A stretch of 64,000 bases of DNA from positions 62,001 to 126,000 of the forward strand of contig NZ_FOMO01000009.1 in assembly GCF_900112645.1 (NCBI RefSeq), given 5' to 3'. Under the pieces are notes generated by a model, which saw only the letters and a program-made list of their open reading frames with translations, made no database searches and was not told where the DNA came from. This DNA is from Phytopseudomonas straminea (GTDB lineage Bacteria; Pseudomonadota; Gammaproteobacteria; Pseudomonadales; Pseudomonadaceae). Shown one piece after another: positions 26,015-34,255 of the stretch (positions within the stretch are counted from its first letter, which is position 1; each line of letters starts with the position of its first letter). The translations under genes were made by a program, and so were the position numbers.

Positions 26015-27889
26015 GTGAGCACCCCTTCCCGTACCTCGCCCATCGCCCTGCTGGTCGGCGCCGTCGGCATCGTCTATGGCGACATCGGTACCAGTCCGCT
26101 GTACAGCCTCAAGGAAATCTTTTCGCCGCATTACGGCGTCGGCCTGTCCCAGGCCAGCGTGCTGGGCATCCTGTCGCTGATTTTCTGGTCGCTGACCCTG
26201 GTGGTCACGGTCAAGTACGTGATGTTCATCCTGCGCGCCGACAACGGCGGCGAGGGCGGCATCATGGCGCTCACCGCCCTGGCGCAACGGGCGGCCGCCG
26301 ATTATCCGCGGCTGCGCACCGTGCTGATCATGCTCGGCCTGTTCGGCGCCGCGCTATTCTACGGCGACAGCATGCTCACGCCGGCGGTCTCGGTGCTTTC
26401 CGCGGTCGAAGGCGTCGGCCTGGTGGTCGACGGCATCGACCATTGGGTGGTGCCGCTGGCGCTGTTGATCCTGATTCCGCTGTTCCTGCTGCAGCGCCAT
26501 GGCACCGCGCGCATCGGTTACCTGTTCGGCCCGGTGATGGTGGTGTGGTTTCTGGTGCTCGGCGCCCTGGGCGTGCATGGCATCGTGCAGCGCCCGGAAG
26601 TGTTGCTATCGCTCAACCCCTACTGGGCGCTGCAGTTCTTCATCGCCAACCCGTTGCTCGGCCTGACTGTGATGGGCGCCGTGGTGCTGACCATCACCGG
26701 CGCGGAAGCCCTGTACGCCGACCTCGGCCATTTTGGCCGCAAGCCTATCGTGCATGCCTGGCTGTTCCTGGCGTTCCCGTGCCTGATCCTCAACTACTTC
26801 GGCCAGGGTGCGCTGCTGCTCGGCGACCCCGAGGCGGTGCGCAACCCGTTTTATCTGCTGGCGCCGGGCTGGGCGCTGATTCCGCTGATCGGCCTGTCGA
26901 CGCTGGCCACCATCATCGCCTCCCAGGCGGTGATCACCGGCGCCTTCTCGGTGACTCGCCAGGCCATCCAGCTCGGCTACGTGCCGCGCATGCAGATCCT
27001 GCACACCTCCAGCGCCGAGCAGGGGCAGATCTACATTCCGTTGATCAACAGCATGCTGCTGGTCGGTGTGGTGCTGCTGGTGCTCGGCTTCCAGTCGTCC
27101 AGCGGCCTGGCTGGCGCCTACGGCGTGGCGGTGACCGGCACCATGCTGTGCACCACGCTGCTGGTGTCGTCGGTGATCCTGCTGCTGTGGCGCTGGCCGA
27201 AGGTGCTGGCCGTGCCGCTGCTGGCGGTGTTCCTGCTGGTCGACGGCATCTTCTTCGCTGCCAACGTGCCGAAGATCATCGGCGGCGGTGCGGTGCCGAT
27301 GGTCGTCGGCCTGCTGCTGTTCGGCCTGATGACAACCTGGAAGCGTGGTCGCCAACTGGTGCTCGAGCGTCTCGACGAACACTCCCTGGTGCTGCGTGAC
27401 TTCATCGCCAGCATCGCCCTGCAGCCGCCCCATCGGGTGACCGGTACGGCAGTGTTCCTGACCAGTCGGGTCGAGGTGGTGCCCCACGCGCTGTTGCACA
27501 ATCTGCTGCACAACCAGGTGCTGCACGAGCGGGTGATGCTGCTCACCGTGCTTTACGAGGATCGCCCGCGGGTGCCGCTGGCCGAACGCTTCGATCTGGA
27601 GGCCTATGACCAGGGCTTCTACCGCGTGCGCCTGCGCTTCGGCTTCCTCGAGGCACCGGACATTCCCCGGGCCTTGGCACAATTGAGCGAAAAGGGCATC
27701 GACTGCCCGCCGATGCAGACCACCTATTTCCTCAGCCGGGAAACGGTGATCCCCTCCGAGCGCATCGGCATGGCCATGTGGCGCGAACGGCTGTTCGCCG
27801 TGCTGCAGAAGAATGCCGGCAGTTCGTTGGGCTTCTTCCGCCTGCCGGTGAATAGGGTGATCGAGTTGGGGACGCAGGTGGAGATTTAG
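26015..27889 (+). CDS. kup: Low-affinity potassium transporter Kup
   Basis: A 624-residue KUP/HAK/KT family K+ importer, probably a proton symporter. The N-terminal signature VYGDIGTSPLYSLKEIF is intact, as are GGIMALTALAQR and SMLTPAVSVLSAVEGV. About twelve hydrophobic helices are followed from about residue 440 by a cytoplasmic C-terminal domain. The start is GTG at 26015; the length equals the family norm. It diverges from a KdpDE-like pair, which suggests K+- or osmostress-linked control; elsewhere kup is often unlinked to such regulators. Confidence 0.94.
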   Translation: MSTPSRTSPIALLVGAVGIVYGDIGTSPLYSLKEIFSPHYGVGLSQASVLGILSLIFWSLTLVVTVKYVMFILRADNGGEGGIMALTALAQRAAADYPRLRTVLIMLGLFGAALFYGDSMLTPAVSVLSAVEGVGLVVDGIDHWVVPLALLILIPLFLLQRHGTARIGYLFGPVMVVWFLVLGALGVHGIVQRPEVLLSLNPYWALQFFIANPLLGLTVMGAVVLTITGAEALYADLGHFGRKPIVHAWLFLAFPCLILNYFGQGALLLGDPEAVRNPFYLLAPGWALIPLIGLSTLATIIASQAVITGAFSVTRQAIQLGYVPRMQILHTSSAEQGQIYIPLINSMLLVGVVLLVLGFQSSSGLAGAYGVAVTGTMLCTTLLVSSVILLLWRWPKVLAVPLLAVFLLVDGIFFAANVPKIIGGGAVPMVVGLLLFGLMTTWKRGRQLVLERLDEHSLVLRDFIASIALQPPHRVTGTAVFLTSRVEVVPHALLHNLLHNQVLHERVMLLTVLYEDRPRVPLAERFDLEAYDQGFYRVRLRFGFLEAPDIPRALAQLSEKGIDCPPMQTTYFLSRETVIPSERIGMAMWRERLFAVLQKNAGSSLGFFRLPVNRVIELGTQVEI

Positions 27890-28092
27890 GTTGCCGCAGA
27901 GCTGAAGCCGCCAGCAATGCTATGCCTGTGGAGCGTGGAACTTTCGAACTCGTAGGGGAGAAGGACGCCTCATCCGTCCACCGCCTAATTGATCGTTCCT
28001 CACACTCTGCGCGGGAATGCATCCGTGGACGCTCCGCGTCCGATTTTGAATGCAGCCCACCACCAAAGCAGGCGCGGAGCGCCTTGGCCTGA

Positions 28093-28114
28093 CTCCCACG
28101 CTGGAGCGTGGGAG
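28093..28114. repeat. Palindrome CTCCCACGCT/AGCGTGGGAG
   Basis: Perfect 10-bp arms (28093-28102, 28105-28114) with a 2-nt spacer. The arm sequence shares GTGGGAG with the REP family, so it may be a collapsed or related element. Confidence 0.65.
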
Positions 28115-28233
28115 CCATCATTTAAATCGCGGGCATGGCCGACTTCTAAAGAAGCGTGGCATCACAGCTTAAAGCGCTTGGTCGGTAATGCCTCGAGTGC
28201 CTTCACACGGAGCCGAGAGTTATCACCATCTCC

Positions 28234-28270
28234 GTGGGAGCGGGCGGGGACGCCCAGTCCATGCCCGCGA
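28234..28270. repeat. REP element (variant)
   Basis: GTGGGAGCGGGC at 28234-28245 and GCCCGCGA at 28263-28270 form the REP stem with a longer loop than the copies at 23402 and 38370. A degraded inverted partner may follow, to about 28300. Confidence 0.72.
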
Positions 28271-28325
28271 AAATCGTGCGAACGGCACATGGGGCTCCGT
28301 ATGGCCAGAACCATCGCCCCTCGAT

Positions 28326-28961
28326 TCAAACCTTCTCCCGCTTGCGCCAAACACTCGCCAGCCACGGCTGCTGCTCCCGCGGCAGGCCGGTGGGGCGATA
28401 GTAATGTTCCAGTTCCTCGAAACCGGCGGCGTCGAGCAGACGGCGCCAGCTTTCCAGGTCGTGCCACGCGCCGTAGCGTTCGCCGCTCCAGCCTTCCTGG
28501 TTGTCGCCGCGCGGGTTGGAGCTGAACAGCACGCCGCCGGGCTTCAGGCTGCTGCGCAGTTCGCCTAGTACGCGCGGCAGTTCCTGGCTTGGAATATGGA
28601 ACAGCACGGCATTGGCGAAGATGCCGTCGAAGCGTTCGGCCGGCAGATCCAGGGCGAGAAAGTCCTGCTGCCAGACTTCGCAGCCGCTATCGGCGCGGGC
28701 CATGGCGACGAATTCGGGGCAACCGTCGAGGCCGACAGGCTGGTGGCCCAGGGCCTTGAAGGCGCGCAGATCCCGACCCGGGCCGCAGCCGAAGTCGAGG
28801 ATGCTCAACGGCGCGCTGCCGTGCACATGACGCAGCAGCGCCGCGATGTTCTGGCTGACGTCGTGGTCGCGGGTGCCCTCGCGAAAGTCTTCGGCGCCGG
28901 CCTGGTAATGGGCCAGCGTGCGGGTGGTGATCTGTTGCAGCTGTTGATGATCGAGGGGCAT
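28326..28961 (-). CDS. Class I SAM-dependent methyltransferase
   Basis: A 211-residue Rossmann methyltransferase. Motif I is ILDFGCGPGRDL (about 53-64), with an acidic end of strand 2 in PVGLDGCPEF. Motif IV is FDGIFANAVLFHIP, and motif VI is LKPGGVLFSSNPRG. The short N-terminal helix and the WSGERYGAWHDLESWRRLLDAAGF insert resemble small-molecule methyltransferases of the UbiE/Tam-like group. The ATG has GGAGGC upstream. It diverges from polB with a 101-bp gap. The substrate cannot be told. Confidence 0.82.
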   Translation of the reverse strand: MPLDHQQLQQITTRTLAHYQAGAEDFREGTRDHDVSQNIAALLRHVHGSAPLSILDFGCGPGRDLRAFKALGHQPVGLDGCPEFVAMARADSGCEVWQQDFLALDLPAERFDGIFANAVLFHIPSQELPRVLGELRSSLKPGGVLFSSNPRGDNQEGWSGERYGAWHDLESWRRLLDAAGFEELEHYYRPTGLPREQQPWLASVWRKREKV

Positions 28962-29062
28962 GGCGAGCCTCCGTACAAAACCTGGCGGCCATTTAACCCC
29001 ATTCTGCAGGCGTTGCGCCGCCGGGTTACCATCGCACCCTGAACAGCATTCGAGGTGGCAGG

Positions 29063-31420
29063 GTGGATCTACAGCAGGGCTTCGTCCTGACCCGGCACTG
29101 GCGCGATACGCCGGCCGGTACCCAGGTGGAATTCTGGCTGTCGACCGACGCCGGCCCGCGCCTGGTGCGCCTGCCGCCGCAAACCTCGGTGGCCTTCATT
29201 CCCGCCGAGCAGCGTGCCCGCGCCGAGGCCCTGATCGCTGGCGACAAACAATTCGAGCTGCGCCCGTTGCAGCTGCGCGATTTCCACCAACGGCCGGTGC
29301 TGGGGCTGTACTGCCGGCAGCAACGTCCGCTGCTCCAGCTCGAACAGACCCTGCGCCAGGGCGGAGTGGCCGTTTACGAGGCCGATATCCGCCCGCCCGA
29401 GCGCTACCTGATGGAGCGTTTCATCACTGCACCGGTGCTGTTCAGCGGTACCGAGACGGCAGACGGCGTGCTGGTCGACGCCCAGCTCAAGCCGGCACCG
29501 GACTACCGCCCGCAGCTCAAATTGGTGTCCCTGGATATCGAGACCACCGCCAGGGGCGAGCTGTATTCCATCGCCCTGGAAGGCTGCGGCCAGCGCCAGG
29601 TGTACATGCTCGGGCCGCCGAATGGTCACGCTGAAGTCGATTTCGATCTCGACTATCTGGATAGCCGCGCTGCGCTGCTGGACGCGCTCAACGGCTGGCT
29701 GGAGCGCTTTGATCCGGATGCCATCATCGGCTGGAATCTGGTGCAGTTCGACCTGCGCGTGCTGCACGAACATGCCCAGCGCCTGCAGGTGCCGTTGCGC
29801 CTGGGCCGTGGCGGCGAATTGCTGAGCTGGCGCGAACATGGTTCCAAGCAGCATTTCTTCGCCAGCGCGCCGGGTCGGCTGATCATCGATGGCATCGAGG
29901 CGCTGCGTTCGGCGACCTGGAGCTTCCAGTCCTTCAGCCTGGAAAGCGTCGCCCAGCAACTGCTCGGCGAGGGCAAGGCGATCGACAACCCGTACCAGCG
30001 CATGGACGAGATCAACCGTATGTTCGCCGAGGACAAGCCGGCCCTGGCCCGATACAACCTCAAGGACTGCGAGCTGGTCACGCGCATCTTCGCCAAGACC
30101 GAGCTGCTCACCTTCCTGCTCGAACGGGCCACGGTCACCGGGCTGCCGGTGGATCGCAGCGGCGGCTCGGTGGCGGCGTTCAGCCACCTGTACATGCCGC
30201 TCATGCACCGCCAGGGCTTCGTCGCGCCCAATCAGGGCGAGCGCCCACCCGAAGCCAGCCCCGGCGGTTTCGTGATGGATTCGCGGCCGGGGCTTTACGA
30301 GTCGGTGCTGGTGCTCGATTACAAGAGCCTGTATCCGTCGCTGATCCGCACCTTCCTGATCGACCCGGTGGGGTTGATCGAGGGCCTGCGCCAGCCCGAC
30401 GACGAACATTCGATTCCCGGTTTTCGTGGCGCGCGCTTCTCGCGCACCAGGCATTGCCTGCCGGCCATCGTCGAGCGCGTGTGGCAGGGCCGCGAGGCGG
30501 CCAAGCGCGCCGGTAACGCGCCGCTGTCCCAGGCGCTGAAGATCATCATGAACGCCTTCTATGGCGTGCTCGGCTCCAGCGGCTGCCGCTTCTTCGATAC
30601 CCGCCTGGCGTCGTCCATCACCCTGCGCGGTCACGAAGTGATGCGCCGTACCCGCGAGCTGATCGAGGCCGAAGGCCACACGGTGATCTACGGTGACACC
30701 GACTCCACATTCGTCTGGCTGCGCCGCGCTCATTCGGAGGCAGACGCCGAGCGTATCGGGCGTGGCCTGGTGCAGGGCGTCAACGCCTGGTGGCGTGAAC
30801 ACCTGGCGGCCGAGTTCGGTTTGCAGAGCGCCCTGGAGTTGCAGTTCGAAACCCACTTCAGCCGCTTTCTGATGCCCACCATCCGCGGCATGGAGGAGGG
30901 CAGCAAGAAGCGCTATGCCGGGTTGATCCGCCGCGCCGATGGCCGCGAGGACATGGTCTTCAAGGGCCTGGAAACCGTGCGCAGCGACTGGTCGCCGCTG
31001 GCCCAGCAATTCCAGCAGGAGCTGTATCTGCGCATCTTCAAGGGCCAGCCCTACCAGGACTACGTGCGCGACTACGTGCAACGCACCCTGGCTGGCGAGT
31101 TCGAGGAGCGTCTGGTGTACCGCAAACGCCTGCGCCGACGCCTCGACGACTACCAGCGTAACGTGCCGCCCCACGTGCGCGCCGCGCGCCTGGCCGACGA
31201 ACACAACGACGCCATGGGCCGCCCGCGCCAGTACCAGAGCGGCGGCTGGATCAGCTACGTGATCAGCGTCGCCGGCCCAGAACCCCTGGAGCTGCGCCGC
31301 GCGCCCATCGATTACGGCCACTACCTGACTAAGCAGCTGCAGCCGGTGGCTGATGCCATCCTGCCGTTCGTGGACGATGACTTCAGTGCACTGATCGGCG
31401 GGCAGCTGGAGCTGTTTTGA
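29063..31420 (+). CDS. polB: DNA polymerase II (family B)
   Basis: A 785-residue family B DNA polymerase used in damage tolerance and restart. The 3'-5' exonuclease site is intact: Exo I DIET (D158), Exo II GWNLVQFDLRVL, Exo III YNLKDCELV. Polymerase motifs are A DYKSLYPSLI (D419), B KIIMNAFYGVLG and C YGDTDST (Y543). The protein ends in QLELF, a beta-clamp-binding peptide like that of E. coli Pol II. The start is GTG with GAGGTGG upstream. E. coli polB is SOS-controlled, but I see no CTG-N10-CAG LexA box in the 101-bp upstream gap. Confidence 0.96.
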   Translation: MDLQQGFVLTRHWRDTPAGTQVEFWLSTDAGPRLVRLPPQTSVAFIPAEQRARAEALIAGDKQFELRPLQLRDFHQRPVLGLYCRQQRPLLQLEQTLRQGGVAVYEADIRPPERYLMERFITAPVLFSGTETADGVLVDAQLKPAPDYRPQLKLVSLDIETTARGELYSIALEGCGQRQVYMLGPPNGHAEVDFDLDYLDSRAALLDALNGWLERFDPDAIIGWNLVQFDLRVLHEHAQRLQVPLRLGRGGELLSWREHGSKQHFFASAPGRLIIDGIEALRSATWSFQSFSLESVAQQLLGEGKAIDNPYQRMDEINRMFAEDKPALARYNLKDCELVTRIFAKTELLTFLLERATVTGLPVDRSGGSVAAFSHLYMPLMHRQGFVAPNQGERPPEASPGGFVMDSRPGLYESVLVLDYKSLYPSLIRTFLIDPVGLIEGLRQPDDEHSIPGFRGARFSRTRHCLPAIVERVWQGREAAKRAGNAPLSQALKIIMNAFYGVLGSSGCRFFDTRLASSITLRGHEVMRRTRELIEAEGHTVIYGDTDSTFVWLRRAHSEADAERIGRGLVQGVNAWWREHLAAEFGLQSALELQFETHFSRFLMPTIRGMEEGSKKRYAGLIRRADGREDMVFKGLETVRSDWSPLAQQFQQELYLRIFKGQPYQDYVRDYVQRTLAGEFEERLVYRKRLRRRLDDYQRNVPPHVRAARLADEHNDAMGRPRQYQSGGWISYVISVAGPEPLELRRAPIDYGHYLTKQLQPVADAILPFVDDDFSALIGGQLELF

Positions 31421-31500
31421 GTTTGCACAGCCTTGCGTCTGGCTCTCGCGCCGGGGCTCTGGCATCGTCGAGGCTGATTTCACCATCGACCGGAGCTCCG

Positions 31501-32169
31501 ATGATCCATCCCCTGCATGCCGAGCTCGGCTGCCTGCAGATCGAACGCGTCGTTGTCGATAGCCAGGCCGCGCATATCCGTCTGCGCGATGGCCAGCAGT
31601 TTGCCCTCAAGCTCGACGGTTATCTGCGCCTCGACCGCCTTTCGGCCGCGCAGCGTGACGACGTGCGGCTGGAGGGCGGTGGTTTCGTCGCCAGTTGGCG
31701 GCATCATGACGCGGGGCTGTGCGACAGCATCGACCTAGCCTGGGATGAGCTGCAGGATCAGGCCCTGAAGCGCCTGCACGCAGCCGGCTGGGACCTGCAA
31801 ACCATCAGCCAGCGCGATCGGCAGTTGGTGGTGCTGTGGCGCTTGCAGGCCGACTATTACAACGGCGGCCTGATGCAGTTCTTCGCCAACTGGGGCATGC
31901 CGACCTTCGAGTTGGCACAGCAGGTGCTTACCCTGATCGGCTTGCCGGCTGCCTGCCAGGCACTGCGTGATCTGTATGCGGTATTCGCTCGCCTGGAGGA
32001 TGAACCCGAGGAGATCGAGCTGTGGAGCATCTGCAGTTGGCTCGACGAGGCGGAGAACGCCCGCATCGACGAGTTGGACGATGGCTTCGATGCGTTGATC
32101 GCCGACCTGCCGATTCGTGCGCTGCATCACTTCCTGATCATCGACACCGAGCGACCGCCGGCCAATTAG
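31501..32169 (+). CDS. DUF2442-like/DMP19-like domain protein
   Basis: A 222-residue acidic protein of unknown function. Residues about 10-80 resemble DUF2442: a beta-rich stretch with RLRDGQQFALKLDGYLRLDRL and a closing SIDLAWDEL. Residues about 95-222 resemble the DMP19 family (PF14300), with the typical YYNGGLMQFFANWG followed by an acidic helical tail. Neisseria DMP19 is a DNA mimic that blocks a regulator, but most family members are uncharacterised. The ATG at 31501 follows GGAG; the longer frame from 31417 overlaps polB and lacks a site. It sits 80 bp after polB on the same strand, so cotranscription is possible. Both domain calls are from pattern. Confidence 0.6.
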   Translation: MIHPLHAELGCLQIERVVVDSQAAHIRLRDGQQFALKLDGYLRLDRLSAAQRDDVRLEGGGFVASWRHHDAGLCDSIDLAWDELQDQALKRLHAAGWDLQTISQRDRQLVVLWRLQADYYNGGLMQFFANWGMPTFELAQQVLTLIGLPAACQALRDLYAVFARLEDEPEEIELWSICSWLDEAENARIDELDDGFDALIADLPIRALHHFLIIDTERPPAN

Positions 32170-32228
32170 CCGGAACCTCCCCACCCCACTGGGTTCCTTA
32201 CTGAACATTCGTAAGGAGGCGACCCGCC

Positions 32229-32780
32229 ATGGCGCTCAGTGAAAAACACAAGATGCTCACCGGCGAACTCTACCTGGCCAGTGACCCGGAGCTGCAGGCC
32301 GACAGCGCCGCGACCATGGCCTGGCTGGCGCGCTACAACGCCAAACTGGGGTTGTCCCAGGCCGAGCGCAATCAGGTGCTGGGCGAGCGTCTGGCGGCGG
32401 TCGGCAGGGGAGTGGTGGTGCGCTCGCCGTTTCATTGCGACTACGGCTTCAACATCAGCCTGGGTGACGGCGTGTTCATCAACTTCAACTGTGTGATTCT
32501 CGACGTGGTGGCGGTGAGCATCGGTGACAAGACGCAGATTGGCCCGGGCGTGCAGATCCTCACCGCCGACCATCCGCGCGATCCGGGTGAACGTGAGTCC
32601 GGCCTGGAATTCGGGCGGCCGGTGAACATCGGTCGCAACGTGTGGATTGGCGCCGGGGCGCTGATCCTGCCAGGCGTGACGGTGGGCGACGATGCGCTGA
32701 TCGGTGCGGGCAGCGTGGTGACCCGCGATGTTCCGGCTGGCGCCAAGGTGGCGGGGAATCCGGCGCGGGTGCTGGATTGA
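32229..32780 (+). CDS. maa: Maltose/galactoside O-acetyltransferase family protein
   Basis: A 183-residue left-handed beta-helix acetyltransferase of the Maa/LacA/NodL group, which moves acetyl from acetyl-CoA to sugar hydroxyls in the cytoplasm. The N-terminal Mac domain (EKHKMLTGELYLASDPEL) precedes hexapeptide repeats (IGRNVWIGAGALILPGVTVG, then IGAGSVVTRDVPAGAKVAGNPAR). The catalytic His lies in ILTADHPRDP. The strong site TAAGGAGG precedes the ATG. The true acceptor sugar is unknown, so the symbol reflects family only. Confidence 0.85.
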   Translation: MALSEKHKMLTGELYLASDPELQADSAATMAWLARYNAKLGLSQAERNQVLGERLAAVGRGVVVRSPFHCDYGFNISLGDGVFINFNCVILDVVAVSIGDKTQIGPGVQILTADHPRDPGERESGLEFGRPVNIGRNVWIGAGALILPGVTVGDDALIGAGSVVTRDVPAGAKVAGNPARVLD

Positions 32781-32804
32781 GCGGATGAACGACGGGGTCG
32801 CGGG

Positions 32805-32885
32805 TCATAACGATTTTTTGATTTGGTTATAAATAAATCATTATTTATTCTTTTTAATATTTTCTGTTCCTCAGCATAGTGAGCA
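32805..32885 (+). promoter_or_regulatory. AT-rich control region upstream of lsfA-ssu
   Basis: About 80 bp of unusually AT-rich sequence precede the sulfonate operon. It holds a perfect dyad, ATAAATAA (32829-32836) and TTATTTAT (32841-32848), separated by 4 bp, plus T-tracts. CysB-type LysR activators of sulfur-starvation promoters bind such AT-rich sites, so this is the likely promoter/activator region. No definite -10/-35 pair was chosen. Confidence 0.5.
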
Positions 32886-32916
32886 CCACGCAACGACTCA
32901 CCTGAGGAGCACAGCC

Positions 32917-33555
32917 ATGAGCATCCGTCTGGGCGATATCGCCCCCGACTTCGAGCAGGATTCCAGTGAAGGCCCCATTCGTTTTCACGAGTGGCTGGGC
33001 AATCAGTGGGGCATTCTGTTCTCCCACCCGGCCGACTTCACCCCGGTGTGCACCACCGAGCTGGGCTTCACCGCCAAGCTGAAGGACGAGTTCGCCAAGC
33101 GCAACGTCAAGGCCATCGCCCTGTCCGTCGATCCGGTCGATTCGCACCTCAAATGGATCGACGACATCAACGAGACCCAGAATACCGCGGTCAACTTCCC
33201 GATCCTCGCCGATGCCGACCGTAAGGTGTCCGAGCTCTACGACCTGATCCACCCCAATGCCAACGACACCCTGACGGTGCGCTCGCTGTTCGTCATCGAC
33301 CCGAACAAGAAGGTGCGCCTGACCATCACCTACCCGGCGAGCACCGGGCGCAACTTCCATGAAATCCTGCGGGTGATCGATTCGCTGCAGCTCACCGACA
33401 GCCACAAGGTAGCCACGCCCGCCAACTGGCAGGACGGTGACGAGGTGGTAATCGTGCCGTCGCTCAAGGACGAGAACGAGATCAAGCAGCGCTTCCCCAA
33501 AGGCTATCGCGCCGTGAAGCCTTACCTGCGCCTCACCCCGCAGCCCAACAAGTAA
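32917..33555 (+). CDS. lsfA: 1-Cys peroxiredoxin LsfA
   Basis: A 212-residue Prx6-type peroxiredoxin reducing peroxides. The peroxidatic Cys lies in HPADFTPVCTTELG, and there is a distal conserved Arg. The C-terminal Prx6 extension is present (GDEVVIVPSL, RFPKGYRAVKPYLRLTPQP). In P. putida and P. aeruginosa lsfA is part of the sulfate-starvation response next to ssu; here ssuE follows 9 nt later. The ATG has GAGGAG nearby. It may protect flavin-dependent desulfonation from peroxide; that role is inferred. Confidence 0.93.
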   Translation: MSIRLGDIAPDFEQDSSEGPIRFHEWLGNQWGILFSHPADFTPVCTTELGFTAKLKDEFAKRNVKAIALSVDPVDSHLKWIDDINETQNTAVNFPILADADRKVSELYDLIHPNANDTLTVRSLFVIDPNKKVRLTITYPASTGRNFHEILRVIDSLQLTDSHKVATPANWQDGDEVVIVPSLKDENEIKQRFPKGYRAVKPYLRLTPQPNK

Positions 33556-33564
33556 GGACGTCTC

Positions 33565-34152
33565 ATGCTGGTGGTTTTTCTGGGCGGCAGCCCGAGCCTG
33601 CGGTCGCGTTCCAATGTGTTGCTGGGCAAGGCCAGGCAGTGGCTGCAGGCCCATGGTGTCGAGGTGGTGACCTATCAGGTGCGCGACTTCGAGGCCGAGG
33701 ACCTGCTGTTTGCCCGCTTCGATAGCCCGCTTATTCAAGGCTTGCAAGCCCATGTGGCAGCGGCTGACGGGCTGGTGGTGGCGACGCCGGTATACAAGGC
33801 GTCGTTCTCCGGGGCCCTGAAAACCCTGCTCGATGTACTGCCCGAACGCGCGTTGCATCACAAGGTGGTGCTGCCGGTGGCTACCGGCGGCAGCAATGCG
33901 CACATGCTGGCGGTGGATTACGCCCTGAAGCCGGTGCTGTCCGCGCTCAAGGCCCAGGAAGTGCTGCACGGCGTATTCGCCGATGACAGCCAGATCAGTT
34001 ACACCGAGGACGGTGGCGACTTGGCGCCGGCCCTGGAGCAGCGTCTGGACGACGCCTTGCAACACCTGATTCAGGCGCTCAATCGCCGGCCCCAGCCCAT
34101 CGAGCCGGGCCTGTTGAACGAGCGGCTGCTCAGTGGGCGCTGGAGCGCCTGA
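33565..34152 (+). CDS. ssuE: NAD(P)H-dependent FMN reductase SsuE
   Basis: A 195-residue flavodoxin-fold reductase that supplies FMNH2 to the monooxygenase SsuD. The N-terminal FMN phosphate loop VVFLGGSPSLRSRSN and the VVATPVYKASFSGALKTLLD segment are typical of SsuE. The GGSNAHMLAVDYALKP segment also fits. It starts 9 nt after lsfA and is followed at 103 nt by ssuA. Confidence 0.93.
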   Translation: MLVVFLGGSPSLRSRSNVLLGKARQWLQAHGVEVVTYQVRDFEAEDLLFARFDSPLIQGLQAHVAAADGLVVATPVYKASFSGALKTLLDVLPERALHHKVVLPVATGGSNAHMLAVDYALKPVLSALKAQEVLHGVFADDSQISYTEDGGDLAPALEQRLDDALQHLIQALNRRPQPIEPGLLNERLLSGRWSA

Positions 34153-34255
34153 CGCGAGTCAACCTACAAATCCCAGGCAGTTCGCTGCCGCCCCACCTTA
34201 CTAGCCCGTCAACGAGGCAGCAGGTGGCCACACACTCAATGCAGAGGAGAGCGCC

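Larger units (their letters stand above)
27890..28325. other. 436-bp gap between kup and a convergent methyltransferase gene
   Basis: This region has no convincing gene. It contains a palindrome (28093-28114) and a REP element (28234-28270). No intrinsic terminator with a T-tract was found after kup. Confidence 0.5.

Noticed and set aside
28962..29062. LexA/SOS box upstream of polB
   Set aside because: No CTG-N10-CAG palindrome is present in the gap, so SOS control is not claimed.
32170..32228. Terminator after the DMP19-like gene
   Set aside because: No clear stem with a T-tract was found in this short gap.
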